Below are positions 38,472 through 47,574 of a DNA stretch of 64,000 nt, one piece after another (the stretch's first letter is position 1; each line of letters opens with the position of its first letter). The notes under the pieces were generated by a model. The model saw only the letters and a program-made list of their open reading frames with translations. It was not told the DNA's origin and ran no database searches. This DNA is from DATMNR01 sp963702765. GTDB lineage: Bacteria > Chloroflexota > Ktedonobacteria > Ktedonobacterales > Ktedonobacteraceae. The position numbers were made by a program, and so were the translations under genes. The DNA is taken from contig CAVPEB010000019.1 of NCBI GenBank assembly GCA_963702765.1, forward strand, positions 124,001-188,000, written 5' to 3'.

Positions 38472-39260
38472 ATGCTACTTGAGAACAAAAACGCGGTGAT
38501 CTACGGAGCGGGAGGAGATGTGGGCAGTGCAGTTGCTCGGGCCTTTGCTCGTGAGGGGGCGAGGGTGTTTCTGCTTGGGCGCACTCTGGGGCCCCTTGAG
38601 GCGGTGGCGGAGGAGATTACGCAGGGCGGTGGAATGGCCGAGGTGGCGCAGGTGGATGCGCTCGATGGGCAGGCGGTTGAGCAGCATATGGACGAGGTGG
38701 TACGATCAGCGGGGGGCATCGATATTTCTTTTAATGTGATCGGGATAGGATATGTGCAGGGCGCTCCGCTGGTTGAGATGAAGCTGGAGCAGTTCACCAG
38801 GGGGATTACCGATGTCATGCAAACTCAGTTCTTGACCATGACGGCGGCGGGGCGGCAGATGAGCCGACAAGGCTCGGGGGTGATCCTGGCGATCACCGCG
38901 ACTCCAGCCGGCCGGTTTGTTCCGACGAACAGCGGCAACTTTGGGGTCGCGTGCGCGGCGATCGAAAATCTCTGTCGCCAGATGGCGGGAGAGCTTGGAC
39001 CTCGGGGCGTACGGGTGGTCTGTCTGCGCTCGGCTGGCTCTCCTGATGCGCCTGGACTGGATGCGTTTTTCCACCGTCTGGCCAATCGGATCGGCGTTTC
39101 TCGGGAAGCGTTAGAGGCCGATCTTGCGCAGAGCACCATGCTCAAGCGGATGCCGAAAATCGCCGAGGTGGCAAATATGGCGGCCTTGATGGCGTCGGAT
39201 TACGCAGGCGCCATGACCGGCGCGATCGCCAATGTGACCTGTGGGGATGCAGTGGATTAG
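38472..39260 (+). CDS. Short-chain dehydrogenase-like protein without the catalytic Tyr-Lys
   Basis: A 262-residue SDR fold: nucleotide loop IYGAGGDVGSAVARAFAREG, then D in QVDALD, and the C-terminal NVTCGDAVD. The region that should hold YxxxK reads NFGVACAAIENLCRQ, with Phe and Ala instead of Tyr and Lys, so ordinary oxidoreductase activity is doubtful. The DNA is much richer in GC than the host genes, which suggests transfer. A strong ribosome binding site (AGGAGGAAGG) precedes the ATG. It is the best-preserved cargo gene of the 6.9 kb element. Confidence 0.85.
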   Translation: MLLENKNAVIYGAGGDVGSAVARAFAREGARVFLLGRTLGPLEAVAEEITQGGGMAEVAQVDALDGQAVEQHMDEVVRSAGGIDISFNVIGIGYVQGAPLVEMKLEQFTRGITDVMQTQFLTMTAAGRQMSRQGSGVILAITATPAGRFVPTNSGNFGVACAAIENLCRQMAGELGPRGVRVVCLRSAGSPDAPGLDAFFHRLANRIGVSREALEADLAQSTMLKRMPKIAEVANMAALMASDYAGAMTGAIANVTCGDAVD

Positions 39261-39342
39261 GTTACCAGTAGGACTCCCCTACCTGGTGGAGCCTGGTCCT
39301 GCTGAGCTTTGAGAAAGAGCATCGATAAGTATTCTGTGATGT

Positions 39343-40259
39343 ATGAAACACAACAGATTACTCACAGATGCGTCGCAGCTATTCTGCCAGAAGGAAGCCT
39401 GCCCTGCAAGAGGACAGGTAGGAGCCAAGACGATCGTCAGGTATGGCGGAAAAACGAGAACGTTACCAATGGAAGGTCTGCCAGAAGACCTTCAGTGCCA
39501 GGCAAGGGACCATGTTGGAAGGGCGAAGCCTCGCCTGTCGAGCTGATCGTGATAGTCGTCACGAGGCTTTCTTATGGATGCCCCCTCCAAGCCATTGTTC
39601 ACGCTTATGACCGAGATTGCCGAACCGTCGCTCGAGGGCCTAAGCAAGCCGGAAACCATTGCCAAAAAGTGCATGAAAATCGAGTAATGCAAAAGCACCT
39701 CGATGTACAACATGTGCAAGCCGATGCGCATCCGGGTCAAAGCTTGCCGTAAGATCCCCTGGATCGCGATGGCTCTCCAGATCAAGACGCGCTTGTGGCT
39801 CGGCGGAGTTGTGTCAGAGCATCGCGCATCGCCTTCTGGCCGATGCCTTGTTCCATCTGGTTAAGCGGTGTTGCCCGGCCTCTGCAAGAACTGCTCCTTG
39901 TGACTGATGGGTGGGCTGCCTATCCCAAGAGTATTCGACGCGTGTTTCGCGAAAAAGCTCTTCGCCAGGCCCGACAAGGACGGTGTCGGCTTCTGGCATG
40001 GCCAGGTTTGCGCATCGGCACGGTTATCAAACGGACCGAGCGCAAGCATGTGGTCGAAGTGGTTCGTCGGATGGCGGCATCGGTCTGGAGGAACGAGCCC
40101 TCCAGCTTCTTGCCTCGACGAAAGCGCGGCAATGTATTACATACCTCCTTTATTGAACGGATCAATGGCATGTTCCGTGAGCGGCTTGCCAGTTTGACGC
40201 GGAGGAGTTGGTCGCGAAGTTTGAGCCTTATGCAGATCTGCCAACTCCTCCTGATTGTG
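39343..40259 (+). pseudogene. Decayed IS1-like transposase (zinc-ribbon plus DDE)
   Basis: Pieces in different frames line up into one transposase: an N-terminal zinc-ribbon part (CPARGQVGAKTIVRYGGK), a shifted RERYQWKVCQKTFSARQG, then TRLSYGCPLQAIVHAYDRDCRTV and LDVQHVQADAHPGQ, then LLVTDGWAAYPKSIRRVFR, GTVIKRTERKHVVEVVRRM and SFIERINGMFRERLASLTRR. At least two frameshifts and a stop break it. It is non-functional. The order of motifs resembles IS1-type DDE enzymes of Chloroflexi; the family name is tentative. Confidence 0.7.
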
Positions 40260-40627
40260 TCGCTTGCATTCCTTATAATAGGGAATTTCCTCTCTACTCT
40301 CGGGTATGAGATACTTGGAACGATTATTCTCTGGTTTGGCACGGTCCTGGTGCTGGTCGCTCTAGCGGTATTTGTGGCAGTGGCTAGAAAGGTACTGGAT
40401 TACTAGACAAACATACTGACCCCCTCTGTGAGATACATGTCATTCGGAGATGCATGGTGACTTTCTTCATCTCCTCAAGGAGGTCTTGCTCTCTGAAGAA
40501 GTGCAGACGAGCGCTATGCCAATTCGTGCTTTCCAATGGCAAACTGCGCTGCGCTGCCTTTAGTGGTAAAAGGGTATACAGGTCGCCTCTTACAGATTCT
40601 TGTACATCACTGACCTGCCAGTACAGT

Positions 40628-41317
40628 TCACACAGCCCCCTTCTCGCCTAGTGCTGTCAGAGGTAGCAGCAAGCCATGGAAATCTTCCTGCCACATTTCG
40701 AGAAGCATCTGGTGGTAAAGGTCGTCCAGTTCGCTCTGCGTTGCAACCTGCATGCGGATAATGAACGACTGGAAGCGTTTGAAGACGATGGATGCATCAC
40801 GTCGGAATGCCTCGTAGAAAGGCGTTCCGTATGAGTAGTCGATGGCATGTGAAACAAGTTGAATGTTGATACAACCAACCTGGCGCAAAAGGTTCCCTAA
40901 AAGTGGCAAAATGCCTGTAAAGCGACCTGTTTGAGAAAACCCTCCCTGGACCTGAATAGCTTTGATAACCATAGCATTCAATGTTCCTAATGTGGGGCTT
41001 GTACTGTCGTACCACCACTCGCTCTCGGTGAGCCGGATGAACCCTCCGGGCCGTGTTACTCGTGCGAGCTCGCGTAGGAATTGAGCATAGCTTATGGCAG
41101 GTAAGAAATTGACGAAACGCACACTCGAAAGGTCAAAGGAATGATCAGGGAAATCCAATGGCTTGAGTAAATTCATGACCCGAAAGCTGGCGTTCGCAAG
41201 ACCTTGAACACCGGCCTGTACATTGGCATAGTCGATCATTGCCTGACTGATGTCGAATCCAACCACTTCAACTTCAGGGTGCTGATGGGAAGCCAGTGCA
41301 AGACCAAGAAAGAAAAA
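40628..41317 (-). pseudogene. Class I SAM methyltransferase, 5'-truncated
   Basis: The frame has the middle and end of a Rossmann methyltransferase: VEVVGFDISQAMIDYA (acidic end of strand 2), DFPDHSFDLSSVRFVNFLP, and REL-ARVTRPGGFIRLTES. The first strand and the glycine-rich SAM loop (usually xDxGxGxG) are missing; the reading begins with unrelated residues from the inserted DNA to its right. It was probably cut by the neighbouring IS. There is no start codon with a ribosome binding site. Confidence 0.75.
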
Positions 41318-41318
41318 A

Positions 41319-41360
41319 GGCTCTGACACAAAACTTTTCCAAGCATATTGTATCAGAGCC
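41319..41360 (-). terminator. Hairpin followed by T run, reverse strand
   Basis: GGCTCTGACACAA (41319-41331) and TTGTATCAGAGCC (41348-41360) pair over 13 positions with one mismatch. On the reverse strand the stem is followed by TTTTTTC, the form of an intrinsic terminator. It lies directly at the broken 5' end of the methyltransferase fragment and may instead be a remnant of an element end. Confidence 0.5.
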
Positions 41361-41380
41361 AGTTGAGAAAATATCTCGAA

Positions 41381-42899
41381 TTGACTCACGAAAAATCTTA
41401 CTTTGGCAAATATGTTGCCTCATGAAAGAATCTTACCAGCCCCCTGAAAGAAACACACTCGGGTGGCTGGAAGGAAGTGAGGCAATGATGAGTCAGCGAA
41501 GCCGACGGGAACTGTTAGCCGTCGTGGCCCCGCGCTATCGTGCTGCCCATGGGGCAGATCGCACGCGCATTCTCGATGAGTTTGTGGAAAGCAGTGGCTA
41601 TCATCGCAAATATGCGCTTCATCTGCTTAACCACCCGCCAAAGGCTCCGGCTGCGCGCAAGAAGCGGCAGCGAGTACCCAGGTACACTCTATCGGTACAA
41701 CGAGCACTGATCACCTGCTGGCATGCCACCAATGGCATTTGTAGCAAACGGCTGGTGCCGTATCTGCCAGAGTTAGTGGCAGTTTTGGAGCGCCACGGCG
41801 AACTACAGCTCGATGCCCAGACCAAAATGCAGGTACTCACGCTCAGTCCAGCCACCGCTGATCGTCTCATACGAGCAGAGCGACAGCACGACCGCCCGCA
41901 TGGATTGGGCACGACCAAACCAGGCACCCTGCTCAAACACCAGATCCCGATCCGCACCTTTGCTGATTGGGACGATGCGGTGCCTGGCTTTGTGGAAGTC
42001 GATCTGGTGGCGCACTGTGGCGAGAGTACTCATGGCGAGTACCTCAACAGCTTGACCTTGACCGACATCACTACCACCTGGACAGAATGCCTGGCTATCA
42101 GCAATCGGAGCCAACACACGGTGCATGCGGCCATTGTCCAAGCCCGTATGTGCTTGCCGTTTCCTTTGTTGGGACTAGACTCCGATAACGGAACAGAGTT
42201 CATCAATGATCTGCTGCTGAGATATTGTCAGCAGCAGCAGCTCACCTTTACGCGCAGCCGTCCCTACAAGAAGAACGATCAAGCGCATGTGGAGCAGAAG
42301 AACTGGTCAATTGTGCGGCAAACGGTGGGCTACGATCGCTATGAGGGCCAGCGTGCTTGTGAAGCTCTGGCGGCACTCTATGAGGTAGTGCGTCTCTACA
42401 CCAACTTCTTCCAACCCAGCATGAAGCTGCAAAGCAAAGAGCGTCTTGGCAGCACAGTCAAAAAGAGATATGATACAGCTAGGACGCCCTATCAACGTGT
42501 CCTGGAGTCTGAACAGGTGAAACAAGAGAGCAAAGATCGCTTGCAAGCGCAGTATCGCACACTCAATCCAGTGGCGCTCTTACGTCACATTGAGCAGCAG
42601 CAGGCATCTCTCTGGAAACTGGCCGCCGGGGTGAGAGGCAAGGAAACGCCTCAGGAAGCTGTTCAAGCAGTCGGCTCTTCTGTGTGAGAAGTGACAGGAT
42701 GCTTCCATCAGGTTGAGCCAAGTCTGCCATACTCGCTTGCCCTAAGCACCCTGGAAGGGAACCCGCCTTGACAAGTCTGCACTTCGCATGGCTTTGCACT
42801 ATGAGAACCTGATGGACAAAACTCGGCAAGGTTTTTGCCGCAGTTAGATTGTTAGATGAGGCAACGATACCCTCAGGGTAAGATTCTTACGTGAGTCAA
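41381..42899 (+). mobile_element. Insertion sequence with TTGACTCACG terminal inverted repeats
   Basis: The left end at 41381 begins TTGACTCACG followed by AAAAATCTTAC. The right end, read on the reverse strand from 42899, begins TTGACTCACG and continues TAAGAATCTTAC. Both sides also share GTTGCCTCAT about 30 bases in. One complete transposase gene lies between. No target duplication is evident at these limits. Confidence 0.75.
41485..42687 (+). CDS. Integrase-fold (rve) DDE transposase
   Basis: A 400-residue transposase. An N-terminal helix-turn-helix part (SSGYHRKYALHLLNHPP) is followed by a catalytic core with D in FVEVDLVAHCGES, D in LLGLDSDNGTEFIN, and E in NDQAHVEQKNWSIVRQ, the DDE set of the rve superfamily. 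The C-terminal part is helical and charged. The frame is open further upstream, across the IS end; I chose ATG 41485 (or 41488) for GAGG close upstream. The sequence resembles transposases filed as ISNCY or IS481-like. It appears intact. Confidence 0.82.
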   Translation: MMSQRSRRELLAVVAPRYRAAHGADRTRILDEFVESSGYHRKYALHLLNHPPKAPAARKKRQRVPRYTLSVQRALITCWHATNGICSKRLVPYLPELVAVLERHGELQLDAQTKMQVLTLSPATADRLIRAERQHDRPHGLGTTKPGTLLKHQIPIRTFADWDDAVPGFVEVDLVAHCGESTHGEYLNSLTLTDITTTWTECLAISNRSQHTVHAAIVQARMCLPFPLLGLDSDNGTEFINDLLLRYCQQQQLTFTRSRPYKKNDQAHVEQKNWSIVRQTVGYDRYEGQRACEALAALYEVVRLYTNFFQPSMKLQSKERLGSTVKKRYDTARTPYQRVLESEQVKQESKDRLQAQYRTLNPVALLRHIEQQQASLWKLAAGVRGKETPQEAVQAVGSSV

Positions 42900-42986
42900 C
42901 ACGGAGGTTTTTGCCTCAGAATGTCAGCAAAAGTGACGCATAACTTTTCGTTTCGATGTAAATCCCAACAGTATTCTGGCGAAAAT

Positions 42987-43047
42987 ACAACAATTATCCT
43001 GGTGGACAAGGTCTCACAAGGCGCTTGCCTTCCAGGATAATTGTTGT
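42987..43047. repeat. Perfect 16-bp inverted repeat
   Basis: ACAACAATTATCCTGG at 42987-43002 is matched by CCAGGATAATTGTTGT at 43032-43047, with 29 bases between. TGTAAAT before and ATTTACA after extend the symmetry outward. It could be the stem of a small RNA or the end of a miniature element. Confidence 0.7.
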
Positions 43048-43082
43048 GAAAGCCACCAGTTTAATCCTGGTATTTACACGTC

Positions 43083-43109
43083 AGCAGAAAGCTAACGCCG
43101 GGCCTGTCA
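43083..43109 (+). repeat. Short repeat flanking the lactonase gene, copy 1
   Basis: AGCAGAAAGCTAACGCCGG here recurs inverted at 44131-44151, on the other side of the lactonase gene. GCTAACGCCGGGCCTGTCA (43091-43109) recurs directly at 44342-44360. The three copies suggest the lactonase segment was moved as a unit or lies between recombination sites. Confidence 0.55.
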
Positions 43110-43362
43110 CCCGTCCGGATGGTACCTGGGGCGACTGGAGCTTGAGGACCACGCCCACCACGACCGCGCTAATGAGCAGTAGTGCCAGGACACCAAGGAG
43201 CATCCTCTTTGGCGTCGCCAAAGAGGATGCTCCTGCCTCCGCCGCTTCGCAGGGGCAAGACATGTCTTGCCCTCTTATGAAACCATAACACTACCACTTA
43301 CCATAGAACCATGACCCCTTTCTCGATCGGTACTCCGAACCGGAAAAAGGGTGCTTGCATCC

Positions 43363-44068
43363 TCACTCGTAATACTCCGGCAGCTTTTTCAGCCCTTCCC
43401 ACTGCTCCTTGTCATGACCGAAAATCACAAGCCCGATATGCTCCCGTTCGACCAGATCAAGCAGTTTCATCGTACTTGCGCGGATCGCTTCGGCGTCCGG
43501 GTTGCTCCCGTCGTCCTGCTCGTCACGGGTAAAGCCCTCGCCGAAGGGTACAGCGTCAATCGGCAATACAATCGCCCCCGTTTTGGGCAGCCGCACCAGC
43601 ACCGATTGATGTCCCGGCACATGCCCGCTCGTCTCAATCAGCTCCAGCCCCGGCAGCAGTTCCGTGTCCCCGTCCACCAGCCGAATGCGCTCCATTGGCT
43701 GATCCCATTGGGGTCGATTGGCAGCAAAACGTGGGTTGCTCGCCGCATCCACATGATGCACACGCTGCACAACATAGTGCGCCGATCGTGAATGCCGCGT
43801 GTCTTCCGGCATGGTCGATATCATAATGCGTCGAAATGACTGTATCAATATCGTCCGGTTTTAAGCCAATGCTCGCCAACTGCTCGATAACGTCCTGCCC
43901 ATTCTCGAAATCCGATTCTCCTTCAGGCATACTCTCCGGTAGACCACTGTCAATCAGAATATGCTTGCCGTCACCCGTTTGCACCAGATAGCACACAATC
44001 GGAATCTGGTATTGCGGCATGGACCCAACCTGCATCAGATAAAGACGCTTCATGGCATTCTGGCTCAT
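43363..44068 (-). pseudogene. Metallo-beta-lactamase fold lactonase-like hydrolase, frameshifted
   Basis: The first half reads MKRLYLMQVGSM, VCYLVQTGDGKHILIDSG and DTVISTHYDIDHAG, the metal site of AHL lactonase-like hydrolases (HxxxDH). The second half, in another frame, reads ELIETSGHVPGHQSVLVRLP and VLPIDAVPF, with further metal ligands, and ends GLVIFGHDKEQW. The shift lies near 43795-43805 and equals one extra base. GAGGAGGAG precedes the ATG. If corrected it would be about 235 residues and could open lactone rings such as acyl-homoserine lactones; substrate inferred only from family. Confidence 0.78.
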
Positions 44069-44759
44069 AAGCTCCTCCTCGGAATTGAAACATCTATTCT
44101 ATCATATCAATCGTGTTGGCGTTCGTATCGGCCCGGCGTTAGCTTTCTGCTAACACAATCTAACAGCTCACGTTGGCCCGTTCATAGAGCGGGCCGAAGC
44201 TGATCGCCTCTTCTGGGCTCATGTGCGAGAATCGGCCCCGATGGGCTTTACAAAGGAGAGCGGCAAAGCCTGAATTGATGCGGCCCCGATCATGGCATGC
44301 TTGCTCGTTATCGGGTACATGAGATGCGCGTCACGAGATGCGCTAACGCCGGGCCTGTCAGTCTTGAGCACAAAGGTCTTCCGCTCCCTCATTGCATGCA
44401 AGACATCCTACCGTCAAACCTGCGCAAAAACTTCTCCTATCTTGCTCTTTTGGCCATGCAGCATTACCGCCTCGCATTCCAAAACAGTTTCTCAGTCTGG
44501 ACCACTTATGAAATTGAGCCTCCCCCAATTTGGTGGAGTCCCCAAAGCTGAGATATACTCTAGCAAATCGAGAAAGTGATCCTTCCTTACTTTCATGGAG
44601 TTCCTAAACATGCGTACATTGTTGCCTATAAGTAACACGAAACAGACCTGGCTCAGGAACTCAAGAAAAATAGTCGCCATTCAGCCTCAAGAGAAAGATC
44701 TTCATGAAAAGCAATTCGTGTATAAAAAGTATGCAGGCAGATTTGGTCTGTAGTCCTTT
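44069..44759. other. Non-coding cargo stretch right of the lactonase gene
   Basis: About 690 bases before the right-end repeats. It contains two more copies of the lactonase-flanking repeat (44131-44151 inverted, 44342-44360 direct) and a small hairpin GTTAGC/GCTAAC at 44138-44154. No gene is supported. Confidence 0.4.
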
Positions 44760-44880
44760 TTCTAAAATTAGTGCGGATTCCGGTATGTTTTCTCATTTTA
44801 TTGCGGATTATTCTAAACTCGCCAGGCCGTTTCTCGCCATATCTATGCTGATTCTATTCTAAAATTACGGCGGACGGCAC
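44760..44880 (-). repeat. Right-end array of three subterminal repeats
   Basis: On the reverse strand the copies are at 44857-44876 (GTCCGCCGTAATTTTAGAA), 44790-44809 (ATCCGCAATAAAATGAGAA) and 44760-44779 (ATCCGCACTAATTTTAGAA). They mirror the left array, so transposase sites point inward from both ends. Confidence 0.75.
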
Positions 44881-46153
44881 AGAAAGTTCCAGGTTTCCCG
44901 CCTGCTATTGAGCAGGTAGTAATGAAAGCTCTTGCTAAAGATCCGGAGGATCGTTATGCCAGTGTGAAAGATTTTGCTGATGTTTTAGAAACCGCTATTT
45001 TACACAACCCATTCGATTGCAAACAACTTGTTGCGACTACACCTCCTTCTGGAACTATTAATGAAGATGGCCCCACTGCACCACTATCTAAACCATATAT
45101 AACTCCTGCTTTTGTTGCTGAACCATTAGCATCTAAGATACTTGAAGCTCCTACTTTCTCTCCGTCTCAGATACCCTCACAAAACATATCCAGGCGCAAA
45201 TTTCCACGGCAAGAGGTTGTTAAATGGGGAGTAGTGATAGGTATAGGAACGGTGACTGCTGCAACTGTCATAGAATTGGCTGTACATACTCTTGGTGCAA
45301 CACAACATAGTGTTAGCACTAACAAACCCTCACCTCATGCTACTGGTTCTACCCGGCCATTTGGAACTCTTCTCTACTCTCCCTATGTAAACCCTCCACA
45401 TAGCGTATTTTCTGTAGCGTGGTCACCTGATGGCAAACACATTGCTTCCGGATGGGATGATAACATCGCAAGGGTACTGGATGCCGCAACTGGGAAAATT
45501 GTCTTACCATACAAAAGACATTCGGATTATGTAAAATCTGTGGCCTGGTCACCTGATAGTACATATATCGCGTCTGGAAGCAAAGATAATACGGTACGGA
45601 TATGGAATGCTACTTCAGAAATAGACTATTCTAACTCATGCCTTATATTAATATACCATACTACACAAGCCCGTGCGGAGCGTAGCATGGTCGCCTGATG
45701 GACAGTATATTGCCTCGGGGAGCGAGGATAATACAGTGCGAGTATGGAATGCCACCCTGGCATCGACAACCCATATTCTCCCTATAACGGCCATACTGGT
45801 ACAGTATTTTCCGTGGCATGGTCGCCTGATGGGAAGTTTATTGCTTCGGGGAGCGAGGACAACACAGTGCGAGTATGGAATGCTAAAAGGGCACTGATAT
45901 TTTGCAAATTGCTCTATAAGGGCCATACCATGGCAGTTGAAGTTGTAGCATGGTCCCTGATGGTAAGCGTATCGCTTCAGGCTCTGCAAAGCCAGATAAA
46001 ACTGTGCAAGTTTGGAATGCCACCACTGGAGGACAGGTTCAATCCTATAGACAACATCATGATGATGTATGGGGTGTGTCGTGGTCGCCTAATGAGCAAT
46101 ATATTGCCTCAGGGAGCTTTGATTATACAGTGCAGGTATGGTGGGCAACATAA
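44881..46153 (+). pseudogene. Ser/Thr kinase with WD40 repeats, 3' part, frameshifted
   Basis: Continues the kinase at 37290-37980. It begins with the end of the catalytic domain (FPPAIEQVVMKALAKDPEDRYASVKDFADVL), then a Pro/Ser-rich linker, one membrane segment (WGVVIGIGTVTAATVIELAV), and a set of WD40 repeats recognised by SVAWSPDG-HIASGS-DNTVRVWNA. The five or six repeats occur in at least three frames, with switches near 45650, 45770, 45890-45950, so the 3' part is also decayed. In intact relatives such proteins are membrane receptor kinases with an external beta propeller. Confidence 0.85.
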
Positions 46154-46265
46154 GCTGGATTGTGGTTTCTCTTCTTTGTCTGATGCAGTTAATCAATACT
46201 CTTCTACTAACAACTACACAGTGACCCACAAACCAGGCATTTCTGAACTCAACACACCTGTTAGT

Positions 46266-46964
46266 TTAGATGATACGAAGCGCCAGGGAGGCGAGTTCGC
46301 GAATGGCTTCTTTTTGGGCCATTGAAGCATGGGTGATAAGAAGGTAGGCGGTGGCAGATTCAGGAATATGTTTGAGCGCACCTTGCTCGCTGGTCATCAA
46401 TCGAGCGATCACAGCAGGCGACAAGATATCACCCACATTTATACCTGTAACCTTTGCAACCAGTTCAGGACGATGAGCTATGCTCTCACTCAATGGTTGG
46501 TTGATTGCTTCGGCGCTCATCAGCAACAGAGCAACATTTGTCTGCAACGGAATTACAGGTTCGTGTTCCGCAGGAGCTTTGATCATGCGATGACGCGCCC
46601 CATCAGCTTCAACAATGACAGCATCGGCGCCACTTTTCACAAGTAATTCGTAAGGTTGTTCAGGCTTAAGCCCTGCGAGTTTCTCCGTTCTCAGAACAGT
46701 TCCAGCAATTGTGACGCGCTGATATTGTTGCCATGCTTCTTCAATTGTATTGAGAAGGATATGTGTTTCGGTAGCAATAATCAGCTTATCTGTTTCACCT
46801 GGCTGGGGATAAAATATCTGAGTGGTTGTGGTCGTAATGACACGTTTGCCTCGATGTGCCAATTCTCTGGCAAGGGTATACATGGTTGTCGTTTTGCCAC
46901 CAGCCCCAATGATAGCAACAAGGGGGCTAGTGGGCAGATTGATAAGATCAGACAATAACGGCAT
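46266..46964 (-). CDS. yqeC: YqeC-like selenium cofactor biosynthesis protein
   Basis: A 232-residue P-loop protein: LVAIIGAGGKTTTMYTLARELA, then VITTTTTQIF, a TIAGTVLRTEKLAGL stretch and AVIVEADGARHRMIKAP with the conserved EADG.R. These match the YqeC family (TIGR03172), linked to maturation of selenium-dependent molybdenum hydroxylases. Its presence agrees with selenium use shown by the formate dehydrogenase gene. No selenium-dependent hydroxylase gene is in the window. It lies 12 bases after the PPOX gene stop on the same strand. Confidence 0.85.
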   Translation of the reverse strand: MPLLSDLINLPTSPLVAIIGAGGKTTTMYTLARELAHRGKRVITTTTTQIFYPQPGETDKLIIATETHILLNTIEEAWQQYQRVTIAGTVLRTEKLAGLKPEQPYELLVKSGADAVIVEADGARHRMIKAPAEHEPVIPLQTNVALLLMSAEAINQPLSESIAHRPELVAKVTGINVGDILSPAVIARLMTSEQGALKHIPESATAYLLITHASMAQKEAIRELASLALRII

Positions 46965-46976
46965 TCACGTTCTCAA

Positions 46977-47378
46977 TCATTCTACTTTTCTGCTTTGAGC
47001 TTGATAAGCATCACCATCAATTCCCCATCCAATGATTTTCACAGGATAGACGCGTATGATTTCTGGCGAAAAGCTAGAGACGATTTCCTGACCACCTGTA
47101 GGGAATACCTCGGCACGCCCGCGTATTTCAATTCCACGTGGCTGCCACGGGGGAAGCACATCATCTACAACAAAGGCAACCTTCCCCTGGCGAGCTGCAT
47201 CGCGATACTTCTTGGTTGGAGCCATATTTCGGCCTCCAATGTCGATAGTATCGAACTCAGCATTGTAACGAAAACTGACCGGTACGACGTGAGGTTCTCC
47301 TTTACTGTTCACAGTCGCAAGGCGCCCTAAACGCTGGCTTTTTAAATATTCGATCTCTGCTGGGGTAAAATTACTCAT
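46977..47378 (-). CDS. PPOX-class flavin/F420-binding oxidoreductase-like protein
   Basis: A 133-residue split-barrel protein: EIEYLKSQRLGRLATVNSKGEPHVVPVSFRY, then IDIGGRNMAPTKKYRDA and KVAFVVDDVLPPWQPRGIEIRGRAEV. These are the strands and cofactor loops of pyridoxamine 5'-phosphate oxidase-like proteins; in Chloroflexi and Actinobacteria this subtype (TIGR04023-like) is often F420-dependent. GGAGATAG precedes the ATG. It is likely cotranscribed with yqeC. Confidence 0.85.
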   Translation of the reverse strand: MSNFTPAEIEYLKSQRLGRLATVNSKGEPHVVPVSFRYNAEFDTIDIGGRNMAPTKKYRDAARQGKVAFVVDDVLPPWQPRGIEIRGRAEVFPTGGQEIVSSFSPEIIRVYPVKIIGWGIDGDAYQAQSRKVE

Positions 47379-47493
47379 TACAAACTATCTCCTTGATTTC
47401 CATAGCTATTAGCAATTATCTTTCACTGAAAACATTTCTAAACTTGATTGTATTTCCTCTCATCAATCGATGCAAGCTTGTTTACATGAATTA

Positions 47494-47524
47494 AAAGGAG
47501 GATATCCATTGGATACCCTCCTTT
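47494..47524 (-). terminator. Intrinsic terminator of the phosphoesterase gene
   Basis: AAAGGAGG and CCTCCTTT at the outer ends, with TATCC/GGATA inside, form a stem of about 13 pairs. On the reverse strand the stem is followed by TTTTAA. It lies 50 bases downstream of the phosphoesterase stop, and symmetry may let it work both ways. Confidence 0.7.
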
Positions 47525-47574
47525 AGAAAATCGACATTTAGCACGAGAGAACCGAGATCAGGTTTCTCTCAGAC

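Larger units (their letters stand above)
42900..43362. other. Non-coding cargo stretch with nested inverted repeats
   Basis: Holds a perfect 16-bp inverted repeat (42987-43002 and 43032-43047) within a wider palindrome, and a repeat shared with 44131 and 44342. A short reverse frame at 43081-43263 contains one hydrophobic segment but no ribosome binding site, and I do not call it. Confidence 0.45.
37981..44880. mobile_element. 6.9 kb transposon-like insertion with terminal inverted repeats, cargo and nested IS
   Basis: The ends are inverted copies. The left (37981-38004) reads CTGCCGTCAGCCGTAATTC; the right, on the reverse strand from 44880, reads GTGCCGTCCGCCGTAATTT. They match at all but three positions over about 24 bases. 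A 7-bp duplication AGAAAGT flanks it inside a kinase gene. Inside are an SDR gene, a decayed transposase, a truncated methyltransferase, a complete IS and a frameshifted lactonase. No intact transposase clearly matches these ends. Each end has three copies of a 20-bp repeat. I infer a non-autonomous or decayed transposon. Confidence 0.85.

Noticed and set aside
43081..43263. Small reverse ORF with one hydrophobic segment
   Set aside because: No ribosome binding site, and it overlaps repeats; likely the remains of a larger gene.
37981..44880. Calling the element Tn7-like
   Set aside because: The end architecture fits, but there are no tns or tni genes and the duplication looks like 7 rather than 5 bases, so only a resemblance is stated.
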